Shown here piece by piece: positions 36,460 to 45,555 of a DNA stretch of 59,190 nt. The DNA comes from an uncultured Opitutaceae bacterium (lineage in GTDB: Bacteria; Verrucomicrobiota; Verrucomicrobiia; Opitutales; Opitutaceae). The position numbers were made by a program, and so were the translations under genes. The stretch is from positions 1-59,190 of the forward strand of contig CALAOT010000019.1 in assembly GCA_937889545.1 (NCBI GenBank). Direction: 5' to 3'. Positions within the stretch are counted from its first letter, which is position 1. Every line of letters begins with the position of its first letter. Under the pieces are notes generated by a model. The model ran no database searches. It saw only the letters and a program-made list of their open reading frames with translations, and had not been told where the DNA came from.

Positions 36460-37473
36460 ATGAAGAAGGCGCGCATCGGCATTAACGGCTTCGGCCGCAT
36501 AGGCCGGCTGACCCTCCGGGCGGCATGGGACTGGCCGCAATTCGAGTGGGCATTGGTCAACGAGGTGAAGGGCGGCGCCGCATGCGCCGCGCATCTGATG
36601 AACTTCGATTCGACCCAGGGCCGCTGGGCGCACGAGGCAAGCGCCCGGGAAGGCGCAATCGTCGTCAATGAAAGACGCATCCCGTTCACTGAGTCTCCCG
36701 AACCAGGCGATGTCCCATGGTACGAGCACGGCGTGGACATCGTCCTGGAGTGCACGGGCAAGTTTCGCAGGTCAGAGGATTTGGGAGCGCTCTTTGAGCG
36801 GGGCGTAAGGAAGGTGATCGTCGCAGCGCCGGTGAAGAGCGGCGCGCTCAACATCGTGATGGGGGTCAACGACGGCCTCTACGATCCCGCAAGGCACCAT
36901 TTGCTGACCAACGCATCGTGCACGACCAACTGCCTCGCTCCGATAGTGAAAGTCATCCACGAAGGCATCGGTATCGACAACGGCGTGATCACGACCATCC
37001 ACGATGCGACCAACACGCAAAGCCTCGTGGATCGGCCCGACAAGGACCTACGGCGCGCCCGGGCGGCGGGGCTGTCGCTCATTCCGACCACGACCGGGTC
37101 CGCCACCGCCATCGGGCTCATCTACCCGGAACTTCTGGGCAAGCTAAACGGCCACGCCATCCGAGTTCCGCTTCTAAACGCATCGCTCACCGACTGCGTA
37201 TTCAAGGTGAAACGGCCGACGACCGTCGCCGAGGTGAATGGCCTGCTCAAAGCGGCTGCCAGCGCCGGCCCGCTGGTCGGCATCCTAGGCTACGAGGAGC
37301 GTCCCTTGGTCTCCGTCGACTTCAAGGGCGACCCGCGATCGGCAATCGTCGATGCGCCTTCAACCATGATCGTCGACGGCACTCTCGTGAAGGTCTTTGC
37401 GTGGTATGACAACGAATGGGGCTACGCCAACCGGATGGCTGAATTGGCCCGCAAGGTCGCCCTGTCGCTGTGA
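36460..37473 (+). CDS. ArsJ-associated glyceraldehyde-3-phosphate dehydrogenase
   Basis: A 337-residue GAPDH with the NAD site [14 protein letters not shown] and the active Cys in [11 protein letters not shown]. In ars operons this paralogue joins arsenate to glyceraldehyde-3-phosphate to give 1-arseno-3-phosphoglycerate, which ArsJ exports and which then falls apart outside. The gene begins 28 bases after arsC and is followed four bases later by arsJ, which is the diagnostic order. Confidence 0.9.
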   Translation: MKKARIGINGFGRIGRLTLRAAWDWPQFEWALVNEVKGGAACAAHLMNFDSTQGRWAHEASAREGAIVVNERRIPFTESPEPGDVPWYEHGVDIVLECTGKFRRSEDLGALFERGVRKVIVAAPVKSGALNIVMGVNDGLYDPARHHLLTNASCTTNCLAPIVKVIHEGIGIDNGVITTIHDATNTQSLVDRPDKDLRRARAAGLSLIPTTTGSATAIGLIYPELLGKLNGHAIRVPLLNASLTDCVFKVKRPTTVAEVNGLLKAAASAGPLVGILGYEERPLVSVDFKGDPRSAIVDAPSTMIVDGTLVKVFAWYDNEWGYANRMAELARKVALSL

Positions 37474-37477
37474 ATCC

Positions 37478-38719
37478 GTGAATCTTCGCAACTACATCAT
37501 CATCACCGGAGCGTATTGGGGATTCACCCTCACCGATGGCGCGCTGCGGATGCTGGTGCTGCTGCACTTCTTCCACCTGGGCTACAGCCCGGTGCACCTC
37601 GCGTTCCTCTTCCTGTTCTACGAGTTCTTTGGCATCGTGACCAACCTGCTCGGCGGCTGGCTGGGGAGCCAGATGGGGCTGCGAGTGACACTGATCAGCG
37701 GCCTTTTCCTACAGGTGGCATCGCTTGGGCTGCTCGCGCTGCTGAACCCCGGGTGGCCCGAGGCCCTCTCGGTCACCTATGTCATGGTGATGCAGTCGCT
37801 GTCCGGCATCGCCAAGGATCTGACCAAGATGAGCGCCAAGAGCTCGATCAGGGTGCTGGTCCCCAAGGACGCGGACGGCACGCTTTTCAGGTGGGTCGCC
37901 ATTCTCACCGGCTCGAAGAATGCGCTTAAGGGCGCCGGATTCTTTTTGGGCGGGTTTCTTCTGAACGCCGCAGGATACGCCGGCGCACTTTGGATTATGG
38001 CCGGTGGGTTGCTGGCGGTCTCGGTCGGCTCGTGGCTTACGCTCCCGTCCGACATGGGGCAGGCGAAGGGGAAGGTCGGGTTCAGGCAGCTCTTTTCGAA
38101 GACCCCGGAGATCAACGTCCTTTCGGCGGCGCGGTTCTTCCTTTTTGGGGCACGCGACATATGGTTCGTGGTCGGCGTGCCCATCTTCCTCGAAGGTACG
38201 CTTGCATGGAGCTTCTCCCAGGTTGGCACGTTCATGGCACTTTGGGTGGTCGGGTACGGGATTGTGCAGTCTTCGGCGCCGGCTGTGCTGCGCGGGCACA
38301 GCCCGACCGGCGCCACGGCGGCCTGGACTGCATTTGTGCTCTCCGGCGTCGCCGCTGCCGTGCCCCTGGCGCTCGCAGCGGGAGTTCCACCCCGAACCGT
38401 GATCATCGCTGGCCTCGCGCTATTCGGTGTCGTCTTCGCGGTCAACTCGGCCGTGCACTCTTACCTCATCCTCGACTACACCGACGGGGACAAAGTCGCG
38501 CTCAACGTGGGATTCTATTACATGGCCAACGCCGGGGGACGGCTCATCGGATGCCTTCTCTCCGGAGTCTTGTTTCAGGTTTCCGGGCTCGCGGGCTGCC
38601 TCTGGGGCACGTTTGCCTTTGCCCTGGTCGCCGCCCTTGTCGCGCTTCTCCTGCCGCGCAGCGCAATGCATCCCGAAACCCTCGTCCGCGCCGCAATCAA
38701 GGTTGGCGACGGCGATTGA
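37478..38719 (+). CDS. arsJ: ArsJ organoarsenical efflux permease
   Basis: A 413-residue MFS transporter with about 11-12 hydrophobic segments. The start NLRNYIIITGAYWGFTLTDG and the FEFFG-like FLFYEFFGIVTNLLGGW segment identify ArsJ. It exports 1-arseno-3-phosphoglycerate. The GTG 37478 start lies four bases after the gap stop, so the two are tightly coupled. Confidence 0.92.
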   Translation: MNLRNYIIITGAYWGFTLTDGALRMLVLLHFFHLGYSPVHLAFLFLFYEFFGIVTNLLGGWLGSQMGLRVTLISGLFLQVASLGLLALLNPGWPEALSVTYVMVMQSLSGIAKDLTKMSAKSSIRVLVPKDADGTLFRWVAILTGSKNALKGAGFFLGGFLLNAAGYAGALWIMAGGLLAVSVGSWLTLPSDMGQAKGKVGFRQLFSKTPEINVLSAARFFLFGARDIWFVVGVPIFLEGTLAWSFSQVGTFMALWVVGYGIVQSSAPAVLRGHSPTGATAAWTAFVLSGVAAAVPLALAAGVPPRTVIIAGLALFGVVFAVNSAVHSYLILDYTDGDKVALNVGFYYMANAGGRLIGCLLSGVLFQVSGLAGCLWGTFAFALVAALVALLLPRSAMHPETLVRAAIKVGDGD

Positions 38720-38736
38720 ACACGGAGCTGCCCCCC

Positions 38737-39825
<1,089 letters not shown>

Positions 39826-39882
39826 CAGTCTTGGCGGAATTCCGGCGCCCCTGGGAAAATCCGCCTCCTCGTAGACTACAAT

Positions 39883-40749
39883 ATGAAACAGAAAAATCCC
39901 GATCCCGAAACCATCAGGGCCGCGGTCCGGCGCCGTTACGGATCCATTGCCAATCGCGACAGCACATTTGCGCGCAGTCATAAGCCCGATGAAAACTGCT
40001 GTGGTTCAACGGCTGCGGCGCCCTCTTCCAACGGCTGCTGCCTCAACGACCAACAGGCGCGCAAGCTCGGCTACACCAAGGAGGATTTGGCGGCCGTGCC
40101 CGAAGGCGCCAACCTGGGGCTTGGCTGCGGCGATCCCGTGTCCCTTGCCTCGCTCAAGCCGGGCCAAGCCGTGCTCGATCTCGGATCGGGCGCGGGCTTC
40201 GACGCTTTCCTGGCGGCGCGGGCGGTGGGCCCGACCGGCCGGGTCATCGGCGTGGACATGACGCCGGCAATGCTCACCAAGGCCCGCGCCAACGCAAAAA
40301 AGGGGGGTTATGCCAACGTGGAATTCCGTCTCGGCGAGATAGAGGCCCTCCCCGTGGCCGATGCGACGGTCGACGTCGTCATTTCCAATTGCGTCATCAA
40401 CCTCTGCCCCGACAAGCGGCCCGTCTACAGGGAGGCGTTCCGTGCCCTTCGCCAGGGAGGCAGGCTCGCCGTTTCCGACGTGGTGGCCCGGGAGGAGCTT
40501 CCAGCGGAGACCAAGCGTGACCTCGCCCTGTACACCGGCTGCCTCGCAGGCGCCACTCTTCAGGCAGATCTCCTGCGCATCCTCGAAGAGGCGGGGTTCA
40601 CGGAAATTGCCATCAAGCCCCGGGGGAACAGTGACCAGGTGGTTTCCAGCTGGGAGTCGAAGCGCGGATTTGAATCCAAGGTCTTCGCTGCCGAGATCAC
40701 AGCGGTGAAACCCGGCGGCGCGTGCTGCGCGTCAAGTTGCTGCGCGTGA
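39883..40749 (+). CDS. arsM: Arsenite S-adenosylmethionine methyltransferase
   Basis: A 288-residue methyltransferase. The SAM motif is VLDLGSGAGFDAFLA, and GLGCGDP and SNCVINLCPDK contain two of the Cys ligands for arsenite. The N-terminal part has NCCGSTAA and GCCLNDQQA, and the C-terminus ends with Cys pairs (ACCASSCCA). It makes methylated, volatile arsenic. It is the last gene of the ars run, 57 bases after acr3. Confidence 0.93.
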   Translation: MKQKNPDPETIRAAVRRRYGSIANRDSTFARSHKPDENCCGSTAAAPSSNGCCLNDQQARKLGYTKEDLAAVPEGANLGLGCGDPVSLASLKPGQAVLDLGSGAGFDAFLAARAVGPTGRVIGVDMTPAMLTKARANAKKGGYANVEFRLGEIEALPVADATVDVVISNCVINLCPDKRPVYREAFRALRQGGRLAVSDVVAREELPAETKRDLALYTGCLAGATLQADLLRILEEAGFTEIAIKPRGNSDQVVSSWESKRGFESKVFAAEITAVKPGGACCASSCCA

Positions 40750-40766
40750 GGCGGGCCCAGGAGCGC

Positions 40767-41576
40767 TCAGCCCTTTGCCGGGGCGAAGATCTCGTCGAAG
40801 AACACCCTCATGTCCGCCCACGAGCGGCGGTCGGCGGACGGGCTGTACCCGATGAATCCCTTCATGCCCGGGTTGGCGGCGGCGATGGCGTCCGCATCCG
40901 GATTGGTGAACGCGTGGAGCGCGCCCGCGTACTGCACGAACCGGTAGTCGACCTTGCCGTCGTCGAGCGACTTCACGTACGCGTCGATGTCCTCCCTCTT
41001 CAGCGACGGATCGAGCGCGCCGTGGCAGATGAGGATCTTCGCCTTGAGCCTCGCCGCGGCATCCGCGGAGGCGGGCACGAGCCCGCCGTGGAAGCTGACG
41101 ATGCCCGCGAGCGGCGCGCCCGCGTAGGCAAGCGCCTGCACCGTGGAGCCCCCGAAGCAGTACCCGATCGCCGCGACCCTCGACGGGTCGACCAGGCCCG
41201 TGCCAAGCAGCTGGTCGAGCCCCGCCTGGGCGCGCTCGGCCATGAGCGGCTTCCCGCGGAACTGCCCGGCGAGCTCCCCGGCCGCCTTCGGGTCCGTCGC
41301 GAGCACGCCCCTGCCGTACATGTCGAGGGCGAACGCGACATACCCCAGGTTGGCGAGCTTCACCGCGCGGCCCTTGACGTAATCGTTCAGGCCCCACCAT
41401 TCGTGGACGACGAGCACGCCCGGAAGCTTGCCGGCCTTCGCCGTGGCGTCGTCATAGGCGAGGAAGCCCCGGAGCTTGACGCCGTTCTGCTCGTAATCGA
41501 TGTCGCGGGTGACGATTGAGGCTTGGGCTGACATGGCTGCGAGTGCGAATGCTAGTGCGGTTGTGGTCGTTTTCAT
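40767..41576 (-). CDS. Secreted dienelactone hydrolase family protein
   Basis: A 269-residue alpha/beta hydrolase with a signal peptide (MKTTTTALAFALAAMSAQA). The nucleophile is Cys in GYCFGGS, as in dienelactone hydrolases, and the acid and His are in GALDPS and GALHAFTNPDAD. The secreted form suggests an esterase in the periplasm; the substrate is unknown. It is convergent with arsM, 17 bases apart. Confidence 0.88.
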   Translation of the reverse strand: MKTTTTALAFALAAMSAQASIVTRDIDYEQNGVKLRGFLAYDDATAKAGKLPGVLVVHEWWGLNDYVKGRAVKLANLGYVAFALDMYGRGVLATDPKAAGELAGQFRGKPLMAERAQAGLDQLLGTGLVDPSRVAAIGYCFGGSTVQALAYAGAPLAGIVSFHGGLVPASADAAARLKAKILICHGALDPSLKREDIDAYVKSLDDGKVDYRFVQYAGALHAFTNPDADAIAAANPGMKGFIGYSPSADRRSWADMRVFFDEIFAPAKG

Positions 41577-41670
41577 GAGTGGGCTCGTTGGGCGCCGAAA
41601 ATGACGCCCGGCGCGCCCGCGTCAAATGCGGCGTCGGCCATGGAGGGTGCCCGCGGAGCGCCGGGTGTCC

Positions 41671-42114
41671 TTAGGCGGAGAACCCGCCCGAGATGTAATT
41701 CTTCAGGTGGTCCGCCTCGGCGCGGCTCACGTCGGCGACCCACCGGGAGATGTCCCCGATGGAGATCAGCCCCTTCAGCTGGCCGTTGTCCACGACCGGA
41801 ATGTGGCGGCACTGCTTCTCGGCGAAGAGCGCCATCGTCTGGTCGACCGTCGTGCTCGACGGGATCGTCTGGACGTTCCTCGACATCACATCGGCCAGCC
41901 GGGTTGACGTGGGGTCGACTCCCGCGCCGACGACCCGGAGGAGGACGTCGCGCTCGGTGAAGATGCCCACGATCTGGCCTCCGTCGAGGACGAGGATGCT
42001 GCCGATCCGGTGCTTGTTCATTTCGGCCACGGCATCGGTGATCGTGATCGTCGATGCCACGGAGTGCACTGCTGACCCTTTGCGCTCTATCAGCGCCGAG
42101 ACTGGGGTGTCCAT
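41671..42114 (-). CDS. CBS-domain pair protein
   Basis: A 147-residue protein consisting of two CBS domains: KGSAVHSVAS-TITDAVAEMNKHRIGSILVLD and VQTIPSSTTVDQTMALFAEK-CRHIPVVDNGQLKGLISIGDI. Such stand-alone proteins sense adenine nucleotides or SAM and regulate partners. ATG 42114 gives the family length. The frame extends 112 codons further upstream, but those residues are not CBS-like and are not conserved in the family. Confidence 0.9.
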   Translation of the reverse strand: MDTPVSALIERKGSAVHSVASTITITDAVAEMNKHRIGSILVLDGGQIVGIFTERDVLLRVVGAGVDPTSTRLADVMSRNVQTIPSSTTVDQTMALFAEKQCRHIPVVDNGQLKGLISIGDISRWVADVSRAEADHLKNYISGGFSA

Positions 42115-42280
42115 TGGGGATAACGGGGTATTTGTTCGGCCGACTATCGGTGGAATCCCCTCCACCGCAATCCCCAAACTTGCCGGGATTGGCCGGGGTC
42201 GCCGCGGCTTTCGCCCGGCGCCGAGCGAAGAAGCTTGAGATTCCCCCCCGCCGGGGAAATGACAGCCCTTTGCCGCGAAC

Positions 42281-42790
42281 ATGAAGCCTCCCCTTCTTCC
42301 CTCAGAAAGGCTCCGCCGCGTCCTGCGCGTGGCGCGCTTCGACGGCGCCTCGGTCCTCGGCCTCGCGGGGGCCTTCGCGCTCGTTTCAGCGGCCTTTCGC
42401 GACGTCACCGGCGCGGTGATCGGGCTGCTCGTCGCCGCCGCCGGCGCCATCGAGCTCCACGGGGCGTCGCTGCTCAGGTCCTGCGACCTGAAGGGGGTCC
42501 GCTGGCTCCTTGGAAGCCAGCTCTACCTGCTGGCCGTGATACTGGCCTATTGCGCCTTCCGGCTCGCAAGGCCGGACATCGCGTCCTGGCGCGCGGTGAT
42601 GACCGACGACATCGCCGAGCCGATCCGGCAGGCAGGCATGACCGTCGACCAGTTCCTCCTCCAGATGCAGCGGATGGTCTACTTCGGCGTCGCGGCCGCG
42701 ACCCTGCTCTATCAGGGCGGGATGACCCTTTATTATCTCAGGCACCGCGCGTCCGTCGCGGCGGCCCTTCAGGAGGACGTAACTTTCTAG
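42281..42790 (+). CDS. Membrane protein of unknown function
   Basis: A 169-residue protein with four hydrophobic segments: GASVLGLAGAFALVSAAF, TGAVIGLLVAAAGAIELHG, LGSQLYLLAVILAYCAFRL and MVYFGVAAATLLYQGGMTL. The N-terminus is basic. No family is recognised. It stands alone between the divergent CBS gene and the convergent gene at 42808. Confidence 0.65.
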   Translation: MKPPLLPSERLRRVLRVARFDGASVLGLAGAFALVSAAFRDVTGAVIGLLVAAAGAIELHGASLLRSCDLKGVRWLLGSQLYLLAVILAYCAFRLARPDIASWRAVMTDDIAEPIRQAGMTVDQFLLQMQRMVYFGVAAATLLYQGGMTLYYLRHRASVAAALQEDVTF

Positions 42791-42807
42791 GGACCCGGCG
42801 GACGCGG

Positions 42808-43881
42808 TCATTTTCCGGCGGGCTGCCTCGCCATACCGGCGACCCCCTTCGGCATCGGCCGCCCAAAATCGAGCTTGCACGAGACGGCGGTGCTGACGGG
42901 CTGCCCGTTCTCCAGCCGCGGATAGAACAGCCAGCCCTGGACCGCGCGCTGGATCCCGGTGAGGACGTCCGCCTGGACCGTCTCCGAGAGCAGGACGCCC
43001 TCGACGGTACCCCCGGAGGTTACCGTGAAATCCACCCCGAGCTCGGCCGGAATCGCCGCGGGGTCGACTCCCGCCGGGAATACGGGAGGAAAGCGCAGGT
43101 AGGGTTTGGCGGGCGCCGTGGCGCGGGGATTCGTCTGGAGATAGAGCGCGAGCGACTTTTCATAGCGCAGCTTCTCGATGCGTTGGAATAGCCGGGCGGA
43201 GTCGTCGGCGAAATTGGTCCGGATTTCCGCTCCATGGGAAAAGAACAGCGGCAGATAGGTTCTGCTCCGGCTCTTCGGATCGATATAGCCGAAGTCGGCG
43301 GTGATCTTGGTTTCGGCCCCCGCTTTCAGGTCGACGATCTTCTGGAATGCCACCATCGCCGAAAGATCGTCCGTCTGGCCGTCGAGGAAGCCCTGGTCGA
43401 AGAAAACGATCGCCAGATAGCAGCCCGAATACACCTGCGAGGCGACGACCGTCGCCTCGTACCGGCCGCTTTCGTCGATGACGCCTCCATCGATTGTACC
43501 CGCTCCCTGAAGCCTAAAGACCCTTCTTAGCTGGCTTGCGGACGCCGACTGCCTCCTGACCTCGATCGAACCGGGCAGGAAAGCGTTCGCCCTGGCCGGC
43601 CGGTAGCCTGCGGACGACGGCAGCCGGATCGGGCTCCCCTGACTGTCGATCAACGCATATTCCCCAAAGACGCCAATCACCTTGCAGGGATGGTCCTTGT
43701 AGATTCCAAGTATCGCCGTGGGGTGGAGGGGCGGCAAAGGACCCGACTGGACGAGCCAGGTTGGCGCCGGATTGTCGCCCTGCGACGCCCTGATCTTGAG
43801 AACGCCCGGAACAGCGCACAGAAGCAGGAGCGGGATCGAGCGCCGGAGGTTCACGGCCCGGTTGATTGGCGATCTCGGCAC
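42808..43881 (-). CDS. Secreted protein with TonB-C-like domain
   Basis: A 357-residue protein with an N-terminal signal sequence (RSIPLLLLCAVPGVL). Its final 80 residues, with VDFTVTSGGTVEGVLLSETV and the W-L-F-Y-P run later, have the strand-helix-strand pattern of TonB C-terminal domains. The middle (about 60-260) is not recognised. It follows the Kdo hydroxylase gene by 21 bases on the same strand and may be cotranscribed with it. Confidence 0.6.
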   Translation of the reverse strand: MPRSPINRAVNLRRSIPLLLLCAVPGVLKIRASQGDNPAPTWLVQSGPLPPLHPTAILGIYKDHPCKVIGVFGEYALIDSQGSPIRLPSSAGYRPARANAFLPGSIEVRRQSASASQLRRVFRLQGAGTIDGGVIDESGRYEATVVASQVYSGCYLAIVFFDQGFLDGQTDDLSAMVAFQKIVDLKAGAETKITADFGYIDPKSRSRTYLPLFFSHGAEIRTNFADDSARLFQRIEKLRYEKSLALYLQTNPRATAPAKPYLRFPPVFPAGVDPAAIPAELGVDFTVTSGGTVEGVLLSETVQADVLTGIQRAVQGWLFYPRLENGQPVSTAVSCKLDFGRPMPKGVAGMARQPAGK

Positions 43882-43902
43882 TTGTCGGCTCCCGCGACCC
43901 CG

Positions 43903-44784
43903 TCAGGTCAGGTCGCGGCTGCGCAGGCGCTCGAGTATCCGCAACGGGGATTTCTTGACGTCCCACATCGCCTCGACCGGGACGAAGACCGTCTGCTCAA
44001 GCTGGTGCTGGCCTGAAAGCGCCGCATGCGAGACCGAGTCGGTGAAGCAGACCCAGGTGGCCCCCGGCTGGAACAATACCGGCTCCTGCCCCACGGACAG
44101 CTGGTACCCCTCGTCGGCCGCCATGGTGTCGCGCAGCTTGAGCATGATGTGGTCGTACTCCGACTGCATCGTCTGGGTCCGGCGAAGCAGGTACAGGAGC
44201 AGGGCGCTCCCGGCGACGGGCTGCCCCACCCTCGGAAGGAAATGCCGGGCGACGGCCTCGAACGGCTCGCCAAGACGCCATTCATGGGCCTTGCCGTCCG
44301 GGTTCACGTTGCAGAAGACCCGCAGGATCCGGTCGCCGCCCGTGGGCTGCGAGGGGATCGCATCGACCTGGACGCGGGTGTCGTCCTCCCGCGGCGGGCC
44401 CTTGCGCCCGGCGGTCTCCGCGGGACGCAGGCTCGCGCGCATGAGCCGGAGCTTCTCCCTGTATAGGGGAAAGAAAACCGAGACCAGGTCGCGGGCCGAG
44501 CGCGCGAAGCGGGACATGAGCTCGTTCAGCCGCTTCTTCTCCGCGTCGATGCACCTTGTGCCCGAGAGCTTGCCCGTCGCCGGCGTGTAGCCCACGGCCC
44601 TCGCACCGGCGAGGATCCGGGGGTCGAGGAGGCCCGCCTCCTCCGTCGACAGGGGAAAGTCCAGCCCGGGGAGGCATATCACGGCTCCCGATTCAAGCGC
44701 GTCGGTCAGCTCCTGCTGGACGGATTTTGCCGGTATCTGCCCACGCCTGTACGTCGGCAGCTCAAAGATACCTTGGGTGTTCAT
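43903..44784 (-). CDS. kdoO: Kdo hydroxylase family protein
   Basis: A 293-residue protein of the Kdo hydroxylase family (PF11004), Fe(II)/2-oxoglutarate-dependent enzymes that turn Kdo into D-glycero-D-talo-octulosonate in LPS. Recognisable parts are GYTPATGKLSGTRC near residue 60, LRLMRASLRPAE, RILRVFCNVNPDGKAHEWRLGEPFEAVARHFLP and VCFTDSVSHAAL with the C-terminal His ligand. ATG 44784 follows from the family start. KdsB is encoded 11 kb away. Confidence 0.85.
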   Translation of the reverse strand: MNTQGIFELPTYRRGQIPAKSVQQELTDALESGAVICLPGLDFPLSTEEAGLLDPRILAGARAVGYTPATGKLSGTRCIDAEKKRLNELMSRFARSARDLVSVFFPLYREKLRLMRASLRPAETAGRKGPPREDDTRVQVDAIPSQPTGGDRILRVFCNVNPDGKAHEWRLGEPFEAVARHFLPRVGQPVAGSALLLYLLRRTQTMQSEYDHIMLKLRDTMAADEGYQLSVGQEPVLFQPGATWVCFTDSVSHAALSGQHQLEQTVFVPVEAMWDVKKSPLRILERLRSRDLT

Positions 44785-44901
44785 CGATGGTAGATGGATT
44801 GTATTCGTGTATCGAACGGCCCGCCGTGCAAGAAAATGATTGGCCCCCCCGCCAAGCGCCGTTCTTGCCCCGCGGCCGAATCGCGCCAAGATCCGCGTCC
44901 G

Positions 44902-45543
44902 ATGTCCAGGGACCGCCACATAGCGGCAAAGCAGAGGTGGGCCGAGAAGCAGAAGGCGCGAGGCGTCAGGCCCCGGCCGGTCGCCTCGCCGGACCGCCTG
45001 CCGCCCGGCCAGAAGCTCACGGGCGGGTTCCCCGTCCTGGACCTGGGGGTCCAGCCCGACATCCCCATCGGCGAATGGACGCTGACCCTGGACGGGCTTG
45101 TCGAGAACCCGGCCGTCCTCAGCTGGGCCCGGTTCGGCGCGCTCCCGCAGGTCGAGGACGTGAGCGACTTCCACTGCGTCACGACATGGAGCAAGTTCGA
45201 CTGCCGGTGGGGAGGCGTGGCGTTCACAACCCTCTACGAGCTCGCGCGCCCGAGGCCCGAGGCGCGCCACGTCTTCTTCACGGGCTACGACGGCTACTCC
45301 ACGAACGTCCCGCTCGAGCGGTGCCTGGACGACGACACCCTCGTCGCGACCTCGCTCAATGGGGCGCCCCTCCCCCTCGAGCACGGCGGCCGCGCCCGGG
45401 TCATCATCCCGAAGCTCTACGCCTGGAAGGGCGCGAAGTTCGTGAAGGCGATCACCTTCCTGGCGGAGGACAAGCTGGGCTTCTGGGAGGTGCGCGGCTA
45501 CTCCAACACCGCCGACCCCTGGACCGAGGACCGGTACGCCTAG
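44902..45543 (+). CDS. Molybdopterin-dependent oxidoreductase (sulfite oxidase-like)
   Basis: A 213-residue protein with the sulfite-oxidase (YedY-like) fold. The molybdenum Cys ligand is in DFHCVTTWSKFDCRWGGV, and HVFFTGYDGYSTNVPLE and GGRARVIIPKLYAWKGAKFVK are conserved. There is no signal peptide, so it is likely cytoplasmic, unlike MsrP. ATG 44902 is chosen because the upstream extension is not conserved. The substrate is unknown. Confidence 0.87.
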   Translation: MSRDRHIAAKQRWAEKQKARGVRPRPVASPDRLPPGQKLTGGFPVLDLGVQPDIPIGEWTLTLDGLVENPAVLSWARFGALPQVEDVSDFHCVTTWSKFDCRWGGVAFTTLYELARPRPEARHVFFTGYDGYSTNVPLERCLDDDTLVATSLNGAPLPLEHGGRARVIIPKLYAWKGAKFVKAITFLAEDKLGFWEVRGYSNTADPWTEDRYA

Positions 45544-45555
45544 CGCCGCGACCGC

